A stretch of DNA of 64,000 nt from GCA-2733415 sp965178655 (GTDB lineage Bacteria; Bacteroidota; Bacteroidia; Flavobacteriales; Flavobacteriaceae): assembly GCA_965178655.1 (NCBI GenBank), contig OZ238266.1:186001-250000 (forward strand). Reading direction: 5' to 3'. Under the pieces are notes generated by a model. That model was not told the DNA's origin and searched no databases. It was given only the letters and a program-made list of their open reading frames with translations. A program made the translations under genes and the position numbers. Of this stretch, positions 7,417 through 17,263 are shown one piece after another. Every line of letters begins with the position of its first letter. Position 1 is the first letter of the stretch.

Positions 7417-8814
7417 ATGAAATACAGAATTGAAAAAGATACTATTGGTGAAGTAAATGTACCTGCCGATAAACTTTGGGGCGCACAAACAGAGCGTTCT
7501 AGAAATAACTTTAAAATTGGTGCTGCTGCATCTATGCCTCTAGAAATTATTCATGGTTTTGCATACTTAAAAAAAGCCGCAGCTCATACCAACTGTGATT
7601 TGGGTGTACTTGCTGAAGATAAAAGAGATTTAATAAGTGCCGTGTGTGATGAAATACTAGAAGGGAAACACAACGATCAGTTTCCGTTAGTTATTTGGCA
7701 AACAGGTTCTGGTACACAATCTAACATGAATTGTAATGAGGTAATTTCTCATAGAGCACAACAATTGGCTGGAAAAATCATTGGTGAAGGAGAAAAAGTT
7801 ATCTCTCCGAATGACGATGTAAACAAATCACAATCATCTAATGATACATTTCCTACAGGAATGCACATTGCTGGATACAAGAAAATCGTAGAAGTTACCA
7901 TTCCTGGTGTAGAACAATTACGCGACACTTTACAGAAAAAATCTGTTGCATTTGCCGATGTTGTTAAAATAGGACGTACCCATTTAATGGATGCTACTCC
8001 CCTTACACTAGGTCAAGAGTTTTCAGGATATGTATCTCAACTAAACCACGGATTAAAAGCCTTAAAAAACACTATGGCACATTTAAGCGAATTGGCTTTG
8101 GGTGGTACTGCTGTAGGAACAGGTTTAAATACACCTAAAGGATATGATGTTTTAGTAGCAAAGTATATAGCAGAATTTACAGGTCTACCATTTATAACTG
8201 CAGAAAATAAGTTTGAAGCATTAGCAGCACATGATGCTATTGTAGAAACACATGGCGCATTAAAACAATTAGCGGTTTCTTTAAATAAAATTGCTAATGA
8301 CATTAGGTTAATGGCTTCTGGACCACGTTCAGGAATTGGGGAATTGATTATTCCTGCTAATGAGCCAGGAAGTTCTATTATGCCCGGAAAGGTAAACCCT
8401 ACACAAGCAGAAGCTATTACTATGGTTTGCGCACAAGTTATGGGTAATGATGTTGCTGTTACTGTTGGTGGTACACAAGGACATTATGAACTTAATGTTT
8501 TTAAACCAATGATGGCGGCTAACTTATTAGAATCTGCACAATTAATTGGTGATGCTTGTATTTCTTTTGATGTAAATTGCGCACAAGGTATTGAGCCTAA
8601 TAATAAGCGTATTGATGAATTACTACAAAACTCATTAATGCTAGTAACCGCTCTAAATACCAAAATAGGGTATTATAAAGCTGCAGAAATTGCAAATACA
8701 GCTCATGAAAACGGAACTACACTTAGGCATGAAGCGGTACGCTTAGGCTATGTTACTGAGGCAGAATATGACAAATGGGTTATTCCTGCTAATATGACTG
8801 GTGGCTTGAAATAA
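7417..8814 (+). CDS. fumC: Class II fumarate hydratase
   Basis: 465 residues, the normal length for iron-independent fumarase. The fumarase/aspartase signature GSSIMPGKVN, with the catalytic loop Ser, lies around residue 320. The early motifs TGSGTQSNMN and SSNDTFPTGMH, which bind the substrate carboxylates, are also present. It hydrates fumarate to L-malate in the TCA cycle. TGSGTQSNMN, rather than the aspartase equivalent, supports fumarase over aspartate ammonia-lyase. It is a single-gene unit with a TAnnTTTG promoter candidate upstream and a strong terminator downstream. Confidence 0.96.
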   Translation: MKYRIEKDTIGEVNVPADKLWGAQTERSRNNFKIGAAASMPLEIIHGFAYLKKAAAHTNCDLGVLAEDKRDLISAVCDEILEGKHNDQFPLVIWQTGSGTQSNMNCNEVISHRAQQLAGKIIGEGEKVISPNDDVNKSQSSNDTFPTGMHIAGYKKIVEVTIPGVEQLRDTLQKKSVAFADVVKIGRTHLMDATPLTLGQEFSGYVSQLNHGLKALKNTMAHLSELALGGTAVGTGLNTPKGYDVLVAKYIAEFTGLPFITAENKFEALAAHDAIVETHGALKQLAVSLNKIANDIRLMASGPRSGIGELIIPANEPGSSIMPGKVNPTQAEAITMVCAQVMGNDVAVTVGGTQGHYELNVFKPMMAANLLESAQLIGDACISFDVNCAQGIEPNNKRIDELLQNSLMLVTALNTKIGYYKAAEIANTAHENGTTLRHEAVRLGYVTEAEYDKWVIPANMTGGLK

Positions 8815-8838
8815 AAATTATCTACACTTCTATATAAA

Positions 8839-8870
8839 CAAAGGTTCTGCATTGCAGAACCTTTGTTGTT
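8839..8870. terminator. Bidirectional intrinsic terminator
   Basis: CAAAGGTTCTGC and GCAGAACCTTTG form a 12-base stem with a three-base loop, followed by TTGTTT. It lies between converging fumC and the endonuclease gene. Confidence 0.85.
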
Positions 8871-8893
8871 TAAAAATGATATTTTATATTGAT

Positions 8894-9952
8894 TTATATC
8901 CGTCCAACTTTAAATGTTTTTTTTATATCCTTATATAAAATTGTTATAAAATAAATGCCTTGAAGATAAGGCGATAAGTCAATTTTTTCTTTCGTTTTTC
9001 CTGAACTCAGTAATTGTCCTAATTGATTATGTACATTATAATTATATTCTCTATAGCTAGGATTGGTAATATAAACATAATCTTTAGTAATTGTTGGATA
9101 TGCCACCACTTCATTTATCCATTCAAAATCTTCTACATCTAAAGTCCCCCATGCATCTACTGCCTCAGGGCCATTCCATATTGCAGTAGCAAGATATGGG
9201 TTGTCTATAAACGGATTTCTGTTTCCTTGAAAACCTTCTAATAAGTCATTTCGTGAAATTTCATATATTGAAACTGGATCCTCTTCGTTCCATTCTAAAA
9301 AAATATCTGGCATATCGCCTAATGGTGCAAACGTACTGCCTCCTATCCCTACATTATTGGCAACACATTGCGTTGGATAGCGCAAATACATATACATCAT
9401 CATTCTGGCAACATCTCCTTTCCATTCATCACCCGGAAACCAATTTCCTGTGGTTGCAGTAATATGAGCGTTTCCTTCTCCATCTTCAAACGGTCGATTA
9501 TTTCGAGAACTATTCATTTGTCCGTCGCAAGAGCGTAAACTATGTACATCAGTCCCTGCGCCAGGGCTACTGGTTTCTAAAGCAGGTGTCGCTAATGATT
9601 TTGGATATACATGCTCCCTGTTCCATAAACCAATACACCCAGATTGATGACAAGAAAGTGTTAGATCTCTATCATGGTCATTACTTGTTATTTGGTCGGT
9701 ATTATCATAGCCATATAAAAGGAATACATCTTGCGTGTTTTCAGGATTTAAATCGGTTTGTTTTAAGGCATCCCATACATCAAAAGCATTTGAAGTATAA
9801 TAAATTTCGGTAGTATGAGTTGTAGTAATTAATTGTGCTAATTGTGTTTTTAAAGCTTCTCCCGTTTGGGTAAAGTCAATGCCTCCATAATAACTAGGAG
9901 TTTGTGCTATACTTAAAAAAGGGAACAGCAAAATGAGTGCTATTCTAATCAT
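8894..9952 (-). CDS. Secreted endonuclease I family nuclease with T9SS sorting domain
   Basis: 352 residues from the ATG at 9952. An upstream ATG at 10000 would put 16 residues in front of an otherwise good signal peptide (MIRIALILLFPFLSIAQ), so the shorter start is preferred. The central domain is of the EndoI/NucM type: LWNREHVYPKS contains the His and surrounding residues of the beta-beta-alpha metal nuclease site, and TDVHSLRSCDGQMNSSRNN follows. Such enzymes cut DNA nonspecifically outside the cell. The last 70 or so residues, starting near YPTITKDYVYI and ending in a conserved short beta-strand plus basic tail (KTFKVGRI), look like a type A T9SS C-terminal domain. The likely role is DNA scavenging for nutrients or matrix turnover. 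Confidence 0.88.
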   Translation of the reverse strand: MIRIALILLFPFLSIAQTPSYYGGIDFTQTGEALKTQLAQLITTTHTTEIYYTSNAFDVWDALKQTDLNPENTQDVFLLYGYDNTDQITSNDHDRDLTLSCHQSGCIGLWNREHVYPKSLATPALETSSPGAGTDVHSLRSCDGQMNSSRNNRPFEDGEGNAHITATTGNWFPGDEWKGDVARMMMYMYLRYPTQCVANNVGIGGSTFAPLGDMPDIFLEWNEEDPVSIYEISRNDLLEGFQGNRNPFIDNPYLATAIWNGPEAVDAWGTLDVEDFEWINEVVAYPTITKDYVYITNPSYREYNYNVHNQLGQLLSSGKTKEKIDLSPYLQGIYFITILYKDIKKTFKVGRI

Positions 9953-10027
9953 TGTAATTTTTTTGGTACTACAAAGTAACACAATTTTTGGTGCCCTCAC
10001 AAATTAGAGAGCTATAGCAGTATTTAA

Positions 10028-11314
10028 TTATGTTATGATTAAACTTGCCAAACTTGCTGTTAATTGTTTTCTATGATATTGCTCTAAACCAATAGCATGA
10101 CTCTGTAATTCATTATTTTGGTAAGCTTTAAACCACTGTAACATTTGTTTTTTTAGCGCATCCTTTTCGGTTAATTCATATGAGAACACCACTCCTGTAT
10201 TACTCGTCTTTATAATGTTTTTAAATGCTGTATTGCTTGGTCCAAAACTTAAAATAGGGCGAGAAGATTGCATATACTCAAATAGTTTTCCGGGAATAAT
10301 TGCTGCTGTTTCAGGGCTGTCAATTTCAATTAACAATAATACTTGAGTGCTATTTTGTTGTGTTTGTGCTTCAGAATGTGGTAAATAACCTAGTTGATTA
10401 ACGTGGGGCTTTAGTCCGTATGAATAAATAGTTTCAAGAACATTATCACTAACAACACCTATTAGTTTTAGCTCAAAATTAGATTTAAATTGATGGTTTT
10501 CAGCAATTAATTCTGATAATACTTGCCATAGTATTTTAGGGTTTCTTCCGGTTAACAAAGACCCTATATGGCTAATAGTAAATTTTTTATCTAATGGCAC
10601 CGGTGCAATATTAGTGTCATCAAACCCATTAGTAATAGTGTGTATTGGCTGCGCTGTAATTGTACTAAACTCTTTTTTAGTTAAATTACTCGTTACAATA
10701 ATATCATCTGCCGATTGTAATACCTGTTTTTCAAGTAGTTTATGTTTCTTCTTAGCAGTTGCAGTTAATTTTAATTTGGAATGGTAGCCAATACTTGTCC
10801 ATGGATCTCGAAAATCAGCAATCCAACGCAAGTTTAGTTTGTCCTTTAATTGCAAACCTATTAAATGTACACTGTGCGGTGGACCTGTAGTTATAATCGT
10901 GTCAATATTGTGTGTTTTACAATATGCTTCCAAATACTTTGCTGAAGGCTTTACCCAATATTTACGTGCATCAGGAATAAAAAAATTACCTCTAACAAAC
11001 AGTAGCAAACGTTCAATAAGCGTTTGCTTTTTAGTATTTATAACACCTGATGATATAGTGTTTGTTTTCTTTTTTGATAGTAGAGATGCTAACTTATAGG
11101 GCTCAAAAATTGGCTGTTTAATTAGGGTAACGCTATCAGGAATTGTGCTTTCTATAGCAGTATCTACTACTGGATAGTTGGGGTTTTCTGGGCAATATAC
11201 AGTAGGGCTAACATTAAATTCAGGCAAGTATTTTACAAACTTTAACCATCGTTGTACCCCTGGCCCACCAGCAGGTGGCCAATAATAAGTAATGATTAAT
11301 ACTTTTTTTTTCAT
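10028..11314 (-). CDS. Glycosyltransferase, GT-B fold (family 4-like)
   Basis: 428 residues. It starts with LIITYYWPPAGGPGVQRW, the N-terminal glycine-rich acceptor loop of GT4-type enzymes. IADFRDPW near residue 165 is typical of this subgroup, and PGKLFEYMQSSRPIL near residue 345 is the C-terminal nucleotide-sugar-binding region. It probably transfers a sugar to a cell-envelope or exopolysaccharide acceptor; donor and acceptor cannot be read from sequence. The gene begins three bases after the upstream YfhO-like membrane protein gene, so the two are almost certainly co-transcribed. Confidence 0.85.
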   Translation of the reverse strand: MKKKVLIITYYWPPAGGPGVQRWLKFVKYLPEFNVSPTVYCPENPNYPVVDTAIESTIPDSVTLIKQPIFEPYKLASLLSKKKTNTISSGVINTKKQTLIERLLLFVRGNFFIPDARKYWVKPSAKYLEAYCKTHNIDTIITTGPPHSVHLIGLQLKDKLNLRWIADFRDPWTSIGYHSKLKLTATAKKKHKLLEKQVLQSADDIIVTSNLTKKEFSTITAQPIHTITNGFDDTNIAPVPLDKKFTISHIGSLLTGRNPKILWQVLSELIAENHQFKSNFELKLIGVVSDNVLETIYSYGLKPHVNQLGYLPHSEAQTQQNSTQVLLLIEIDSPETAAIIPGKLFEYMQSSRPILSFGPSNTAFKNIIKTSNTGVVFSYELTEKDALKKQMLQWFKAYQNNELQSHAIGLEQYHRKQLTASLASLIIT

Positions 11315-11317
11315 TAC

Positions 11318-13744
11318 TTACGACTGATTAAGAAATTTCTTTTTAAATGAAAATCCTATAATACCAAATAACAGGAGTAATAAGAGTATGCTTGTAATTA
11401 ATGTAACACGACTTCCTGTTTGTATAACTTGAGGTTCAAATTTAAATTCTATGGTATGATTTCCTTTTGGTATTTTTAACCCTCTAAGTAAATAGTTTAC
11501 TTTAAAATGAGGTTTTAAGTTGCCATCAATATAAGCATTCCAACCATTTTTGTAATACGCTTCAGAAAACACTGCAATCCCGTTAGATGAATTTTCTGAA
11601 TAATATTTTAAGTGATTTGGTTTAAAAGATTTTAATTCAATACTTGTTAATGAATCTACTGTTAGCAATTGTGTTTCTGTAGTGTTACCTACAGTTATTG
11701 CTTGCTTTTTAAGGTTCAGTTCACCTAAGCTAAGTATTTCTTCATCTGCAGTTAATACCGTTTTTAAAGAGTTTACAAACCAAGCATTTCCATTAGCATA
11801 CGGATTACGCATGGCGGTAACTTGTCCGTTTTTATCATTAATAATATACTTTATATTAAGCATGTTTAGTACTCCAATATCATTCTTACTAATATAAAAA
11901 TCAAAAATATCTTGAGCACGTTTTGGTTTAGCTGCATGATAACCTCCAAAGGCATTATGAAAATAAGATGTTCTTGCGCTATTAAAAGGATTTGTACTAA
12001 AATCTATAACATTATAATGCGTGGTATCCTTTTTAATCTGTGTATCTGCAGATAGCATTCTAAAAGGCTCATTAACCTGTTTTGGAATCACAAAATCTGT
12101 TGTGTTAACATATCTATGTGCCACGCCCACCAAATCAAACAATATAAGAGCACCCAATACAATAAGCATTGCATTTTCTTTTAATTTTTCTTTTAAAAAT
12201 AACCACAAAACAATTGCCATACTTAATGATAACACTAATGTTCTAAGCACATCTGCCATAAACAATGCTTTTCGTTGTTCTCTTAAAAGTGCAACAAATT
12301 CATATCCGTAATTTTCACGCAACATACCATCACGCGGACTCACAAAATCAAAAAACAAACCGTTTGCTATGTAAAACAATGCTGATAAACCTACTGTAAA
12401 TGCAGCAGTGTAAGCAACAGCCTTTTGCTTTTTATTAAATTGTATAGGAGATTTTACAAATGTATATAAACCAAAAAATGCTAATAAAGGCACTACCAAT
12501 TCAATAATAACCTGCATAGAACTTACTGCTCTAAATTTATTATAAAAGGGTATATAGTCAATACAAAAATCTGTAAGGAATGATATGTTTTTACCCCATG
12601 ATAATACAAGCATAATTCCTCCAGAAATTAACACCCATTTTTTTATGGGCGCTTTTACAATAAACAATGCTAATACAAACAAAAAAAATACGGTAGCGCC
12701 TATATATGCCGGCGCTGCAACATAGCTTTGATCTGCCCAATACATTAATTGTCCGCCAAACTGTTGCGCTTCAGTGCTTGAAATACCAAATAAGCTTTGC
12801 ATTTTTTTAACCACTATTGCATCCTTTGCCAATGGCTCATTATTAGATCCTCCAAAAAGTCGTGGCACAAACAAGTTAAAGCTCTCCCCTATACCATAGC
12901 TATATTCGGTAATATATGCTTTATCTAAGCCTGTAGTTAAGGCTTTATTGCTACCATCAGAATTAATAGTTAGCTCACTTTTACTTCTAGTACTTTCTTT
13001 AGCATATTCTGAAGTTGCTAAAAGATGTGTTGCGTTTAATGCCAATGAAAAAAATACTGCGGTACATAGTATAGCTATTGCTTTTGCAAATGACACCAAC
13101 TCTTTTTGCCTATAAGCAGTTATTAAATGTATGGCTCCAATAACTAAAACTAAGAGTAACAGATAATAGGTCATCTGAAAATGATTTGCATTAAGCTCTA
13201 ATGCCATTGCTAATGCTGTAATAATACCACCTAAAACATATCTTTTTTGAAAAGCCAAAAAGATTCCTGACAATACTAATGGCATATATGCTATGGCGTG
13301 TGCTTTTGCATTATGTCCAACGCCTAAAATGACAATAAAATATGTTGAAAATCCAAAAGCGAGACTACCCAATAAGGCATATTTCCAATCTGTTTTTAAG
13401 ACTAAAAGTAAGATATAAAAGCATGAAAAATATAAGAATAAGTAATCTGCAGGTCTAGGTAAAAACCGCAATAATAAATCTAGCTTTTTTATATAATTAT
13501 GAGGATATTTTGCGCCTAATTGATAGGTTGGCATTCCTCCAAATGCAGCATTGGTCCAATAAGTATCAACATCACTAGACTTATTAAAGTCTTTATGCTG
13601 TTTAGACATTCCAATGTACTGTGTTATATCTGATTGCTTTATTTCTTTACCATTTAAAACTGGAGAAAAATAAGCTAAAGAGATTACAATAAACACAAAT
13701 AAAACCCCAAGGTGTGGCAGTAATTTTTTTAAAGAACTTTTCAT
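11318..13744 (-). CDS. YfhO family large membrane protein
   Basis: 808 residues with about a dozen hydrophobic segments between residues 10 and 530, followed by a soluble C-terminal beta-rich region and a last transmembrane helix before the basic tail (FSFKKKFLNQS). This layout, with PADYLFLYFSCFYILL and FNKFRAVSSMQVI-like loops, fits the YfhO family, a GT-C-like group linked in Gram-positive bacteria to lipoteichoic acid glycosylation. In Bacteroidota the substrate is unknown. It directly precedes a GT4-like gene with a three-base gap, suggesting joint work on a lipid-linked or surface glycan. Confidence 0.85.
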   Translation of the reverse strand: MKSSLKKLLPHLGVLFVFIVISLAYFSPVLNGKEIKQSDITQYIGMSKQHKDFNKSSDVDTYWTNAAFGGMPTYQLGAKYPHNYIKKLDLLLRFLPRPADYLFLYFSCFYILLLVLKTDWKYALLGSLAFGFSTYFIVILGVGHNAKAHAIAYMPLVLSGIFLAFQKRYVLGGIITALAMALELNANHFQMTYYLLLLVLVIGAIHLITAYRQKELVSFAKAIAILCTAVFFSLALNATHLLATSEYAKESTRSKSELTINSDGSNKALTTGLDKAYITEYSYGIGESFNLFVPRLFGGSNNEPLAKDAIVVKKMQSLFGISSTEAQQFGGQLMYWADQSYVAAPAYIGATVFFLFVLALFIVKAPIKKWVLISGGIMLVLSWGKNISFLTDFCIDYIPFYNKFRAVSSMQVIIELVVPLLAFFGLYTFVKSPIQFNKKQKAVAYTAAFTVGLSALFYIANGLFFDFVSPRDGMLRENYGYEFVALLREQRKALFMADVLRTLVLSLSMAIVLWLFLKEKLKENAMLIVLGALILFDLVGVAHRYVNTTDFVIPKQVNEPFRMLSADTQIKKDTTHYNVIDFSTNPFNSARTSYFHNAFGGYHAAKPKRAQDIFDFYISKNDIGVLNMLNIKYIINDKNGQVTAMRNPYANGNAWFVNSLKTVLTADEEILSLGELNLKKQAITVGNTTETQLLTVDSLTSIELKSFKPNHLKYYSENSSNGIAVFSEAYYKNGWNAYIDGNLKPHFKVNYLLRGLKIPKGNHTIEFKFEPQVIQTGSRVTLITSILLLLLLFGIIGFSFKKKFLNQS

Positions 13745-13796
13745 ACGTCTATATATGTTGTTTACTTATTTTATTAAAGTATAGTGTTTTTTTGTA

Positions 13797-14027
13797 TTAC
13801 TCTATTTCTTCAAAATCTATGTACTCTCCTACTTTATTTGTAGATTTTTTTTGTTTTGCTGCAGCAGGTTCTTTTGCTTGTTGCTGACCTTGAAACTGAT
13901 CTTTCATTTTTTGCTCCATTTTACTAGCAGCATATTTCATTAAAAAAGGGGCCATAAAGCGCATAATTAATTTAAAGCCATAATAAAAGGCCATGAAAAT
14001 CAGCAATGTTTTTAGTACTCCAATCAT
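13797..14027 (-). CDS. DUF4834 family small membrane-anchored protein
   Basis: 76 residues. An N-terminal hydrophobic helix (VLKTLLIFMAFYYGFKLIM) is followed by a Gln/Lys-rich linker and an acidic end (YIDFEEIE). The pattern matches the short DUF4834 proteins found across Flavobacteriaceae. Function is unknown. It lies 52 bases upstream of the YfhO-like gene on the same strand and may share its transcript. Confidence 0.75.
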   Translation of the reverse strand: MIGVLKTLLIFMAFYYGFKLIMRFMAPFLMKYAASKMEQKMKDQFQGQQQAKEPAAAKQKKSTNKVGEYIDFEEIE

Positions 14028-14180
14028 ATATTAGGTATTATTTATATTAAATTTGGTATACAAAGCTACATAAAAATAAGAATGCACAATGTTGATAACA
14101 CTTTTTTAACCGAATAAAAAGATTATTTTAATAAGATAATGTATTTTTATAGCGTTATAATAATTCAAGTAAGATAAACA

Positions 14181-15209
14181 ATGCATATAACTAAAAAATG
14201 CTGTATAATATTTTCATTATTTTTATGTACTAATATACACGCCCAATACACCGAAACGATTAACTCTAATAGACCAGGAGCCTCTTCTGGAGCATATTCT
14301 GTAGGAATTAATGTTCTGCAAGGCGAAGCAGGACTATATTATATTAATAATGACCATGAGTTGCGAAAATATGGTTTTACAGGACTAGGAACATCATATG
14401 AATTTAGATATGGTGTATGGAAGGAAGCCCTTGAAATTAATCTTAGTGGCGATTTTCAATACGGGACCCTTACCGATGATAATTCTGGAGGAAAAAGATC
14501 TTTAGGTAATTTTAAAATAAATACTATTGGTGCAAAATACTTGGTTTATGACCCTTACAGGAACCCTGAAGATGTAAAGCCTAATGTGTTTAGCTATAAT
14601 GCCAACCATCGTTTTCAATGGAAAACACTAATTCCATCTATTGCAGTGTATACAGGCGTAAATTTAAACCTTACTAAAAGTCCCTATGCGTATGGGAGTA
14701 ATTTAAATTTCGATAATCTAACCGAACCTGTAATCTCTCCAAAAATAATGATTATTACCCAAAATAATTGGACTGGTGGATGGGTGTTTACCATGAATTT
14801 TATTGGAGATAGATTACTTATGACAGATGCACCTATATATTCTTACATACTTACCCTTACACATGCTGTAAATGAAAAAGTGGCATTATTTGGAGAACAT
14901 CAGGGCATTATTAATGATGTATATGCCGATGCTTTATTTAGATTTGGTGGTGCATATTTGTTTTCAGACAACATACAATTTGATGCAGGAATAATGCTCA
15001 ATACAAAAAATACACCTTCAGTTTTTGGTGTTAATTTTGGCTGCTCCTACAGATTAGACTTTCATAAAGACCCTGAAAACAAAACTAGAACAGAAAAAAA
15101 GAAATCAAAAAGTAAGTCAAAAAAGAAATCCTCTAAAGAAAATAATCCTGAAAGTCCTAAAAAAACAACAAAGCAGCAAAAGGAAGCTATTGATTTTGAT
15201 GACGAATAA
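14181..15209 (+). CDS. Outer-membrane beta-barrel protein of the MetA-like 'transporter' type
   Basis: 342 residues with a signal peptide (cleavage near HAQ, residue 21). A run of alternating hydrophobic strands typical of an outer-membrane barrel begins with INSNRPGASSGAYSVG, the hallmark start of the phenol-degradation MetA-like (PF13557-type) family. The barrel ends near residue 295 and is followed by a Lys/Ser-rich tail (KKKSKSKSKKKSSKEN) and acidic last residues. The cargo is unknown. The basic tail is unusual for a barrel and would face the periplasm. It is flanked by a divergent DUF4834 gene and by gcvT downstream. Confidence 0.75.
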   Translation: MHITKKCCIIFSLFLCTNIHAQYTETINSNRPGASSGAYSVGINVLQGEAGLYYINNDHELRKYGFTGLGTSYEFRYGVWKEALEINLSGDFQYGTLTDDNSGGKRSLGNFKINTIGAKYLVYDPYRNPEDVKPNVFSYNANHRFQWKTLIPSIAVYTGVNLNLTKSPYAYGSNLNFDNLTEPVISPKIMIITQNNWTGGWVFTMNFIGDRLLMTDAPIYSYILTLTHAVNEKVALFGEHQGIINDVYADALFRFGGAYLFSDNIQFDAGIMLNTKNTPSVFGVNFGCSYRLDFHKDPENKTRTEKKKSKSKSKKKSSKENNPESPKKTTKQQKEAIDFDDE

Positions 15210-15308
15210 ACAAAGACGGTTGTTATATCATTTCTAGAAATATTTCCTTGTCATTCACTAGTTTTTAGATACTTTAGCACTCCTAAAATAACACATACAA
15301 ATATATCT

Positions 15309-16391
15309 ATGAAAAATACTGCACTATCACATATTCACGAAGCATTGGGTGCTAAAATGGTTCCTTTTGCAGGATACAATATGCCTGTACAATATGAAGG
15401 CGTAAATGCGGAACACGAAATTGTTAGAACAGGTGTTGGAGTATTTGATGTATCTCATATGGGAGAATTTTTCTTAAAAGGAAAAAATGCTTTAGCGCTC
15501 ATTCAAAAAATAGCAACAAATGATGCCAGTAAAATGGTTGTTGGTCAGGCACAATACTCATGTATGCCAAATAACGATGGTGGTATTGTAGATGATTTAA
15601 TCATTTATAAAATATCAGAAGAAGAATACATGCTTGTTGTAAATGCATCTAATATTGAAAAAGATTGGAATTGGATAAGCGCACATAACGACTTAGATGT
15701 TGTTATGGAAAATAAAAGCGATGACTATTCACTCTTAGCCATTCAAGGTCCAAAAGCAGCTGAAGCAATGCAATCATTAACAAGTCTGGACTTGATTAAT
15801 ATGAAGTATTACACCTTTAATATAGGTGAATTTGCAGGTTTAGAAAACGTAATGGTTTCTGCTACAGGCTACACTGGCTCTGGCGGATTTGAAATTTATT
15901 TTAAAAACAAAGATGCTGAAGCTATCTGGACTGCAGTTTTTAAAGCAGGCGAAGCATTTGGCATTAAACCAATCGGACTAGCAGCAAGAGACACCTTACG
16001 TTTAGAAATGGGGTATTGTTTATACGGTAATGATATAAACGACACCACCTCTCCTATTGAAGCTGGACTTGGGTGGATTACAAAGTTTACAAAAACATTT
16101 ACTAACGATGCTACATTCAAGGCACAGAAAGAAAATGGTACTGCACAAAAACTTGTTGCTTTTGAGTTAGACACCAAAGGAGTTCCACGTCAAGGATATG
16201 ATATTGTTGATGAAAATGGCAGCAAGATTGGAATAGTAACCTCAGGAACCATGTCGCCATCATTAGGTAAAGGTATTGGTCTTGGTTATGTACCTACAGC
16301 ACTAAAATCACCCGGAAGCAAATTCTTTATACAAGTTAGAAAACGACAACTTCCTGCTACAGTTGTTAAATTACCATTTTATAAAAAATAA
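15309..16391 (+). CDS. gcvT: Aminomethyltransferase, T protein of the glycine cleavage system
   Basis: 360 residues, the typical GcvT length. N-terminal features include PFAGYNMPVQY and GVFDVSHMGEF (folate-binding region). Further on are the conserved YTGSGGFEIYF near residue 190 and the LAARDTLRLEMGYCLYGND stretch near 220. The enzyme takes the aminomethyl group from the H protein and makes methylene-tetrahydrofolate and ammonia. Genes for the P and H proteins are not in the window, as is common in this phylum. yebC follows after 17 bases and is probably co-transcribed. No glycine riboswitch was recognised upstream. Confidence 0.95.
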   Translation: MKNTALSHIHEALGAKMVPFAGYNMPVQYEGVNAEHEIVRTGVGVFDVSHMGEFFLKGKNALALIQKIATNDASKMVVGQAQYSCMPNNDGGIVDDLIIYKISEEEYMLVVNASNIEKDWNWISAHNDLDVVMENKSDDYSLLAIQGPKAAEAMQSLTSLDLINMKYYTFNIGEFAGLENVMVSATGYTGSGGFEIYFKNKDAEAIWTAVFKAGEAFGIKPIGLAARDTLRLEMGYCLYGNDINDTTSPIEAGLGWITKFTKTFTNDATFKAQKENGTAQKLVAFELDTKGVPRQGYDIVDENGSKIGIVTSGTMSPSLGKGIGLGYVPTALKSPGSKFFIQVRKRQLPATVVKLPFYKK

Positions 16392-16408
16392 TTATATAAA
16401 AAGATCAC

Positions 16409-17143
16409 ATGGGAAGAGCATTCGAATTTAGAAAAGCACGTAAAATGAAACGCTGGTCTGCAATGTCTAAAGCCTTTACACGTATTGGTAAAGATATTGT
16501 TATGGCTGTAAAAGATGGCGGCCCAGACCCTGATAGTAATTCTCGTTTAAGAGCCGTTATACAAAATGCAAAGGCTGTAAACATGCCTAAAGACAATGTA
16601 GAACGTGCTATTAAAAAAGCATCTGATAAAGATACCGGAAACTATAAAGAAGTTTTGTTTGAAGGGTATGCAGCACACGGTATTGCGGTATTGGTAGAAA
16701 CGGCAACAGATAATAACAATCGTACCGTAGCAAATGTTAGAATGTGTTTTAACAAATGTAATGGTAGCTTAGGAACGCAAGGTTCTGTAGAATTTATGTT
16801 TGATCACCAATGTAATTTTAAAATTAAAGACACTGGTTTTGACGTAGAAGAGCTGGAACTAGAATTTATTGATTTTGGAGTAGAAGAAATTTTTACTGAA
16901 GAAGCTGATGAAAACGACCCAAACCCTACAAACGCAATATTGTTATACGCCCCATTTAATAGTTTTGGAAGTATTCAAAAAGAAATAGAAGCTCGAGGAA
17001 TGGAAATTTTATCATCAGGATTTGAAAGAATCCCTACAATGACTAAAACACTAACCGAAGAACAACAAGCAGATGTAGATAAGCTTATAGAAAAGATTGA
17101 AGAAGATGATGATGTGCAAAACGTGTATCATACTATGGCATAA
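16409..17143 (+). CDS. YebC/PmpR family protein
   Basis: 244 residues with the family start MGRAFEFRKARKMKRWSAMS and the central block FEGYAAHGIAVLVETATDN. YebC-type proteins are either DNA-binding regulators or, as shown for the TACO1/YebC branch, ribosome-associated factors that help translate proline stretches. The two paralogous types cannot be separated from sequence by eye. The gene follows gcvT by 17 bases and is succeeded by a terminator shared with the convergent copper cluster. Confidence 0.93.
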   Translation: MGRAFEFRKARKMKRWSAMSKAFTRIGKDIVMAVKDGGPDPDSNSRLRAVIQNAKAVNMPKDNVERAIKKASDKDTGNYKEVLFEGYAAHGIAVLVETATDNNNRTVANVRMCFNKCNGSLGTQGSVEFMFDHQCNFKIKDTGFDVEELELEFIDFGVEEIFTEEADENDPNPTNAILLYAPFNSFGSIQKEIEARGMEILSSGFERIPTMTKTLTEEQQADVDKLIEKIEEDDDVQNVYHTMA

Positions 17144-17227
17144 CTCTATAACGAAAGTAATTTTACGTTGTTTGCAGTAGCTACAACAAAACAAGTATTT
17201 CTGTTTAAAAAACACCTAGAACTATAA

Positions 17228-17256
17228 AAAGAGTCTTCCGAAAAAGACTCTTTAAC
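17228..17256. terminator. Bidirectional intrinsic terminator
   Basis: AAAGAGTCTT and AAGACTCTTT pair around CCGAAA. It lies between the end of yebC and the end of the copper cluster. Confidence 0.75.
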
Positions 17257-17263
17257 GCTTGAC

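Noticed and set aside
9953..10000. Sixteen extra residues before the endonuclease signal peptide
   Set aside because: They would disrupt a clean signal peptide start at 9952.
15210..15308. Glycine riboswitch upstream of gcvT
   Set aside because: No paired stems or conserved aptamer sequence could be seen in this 99-base gap.
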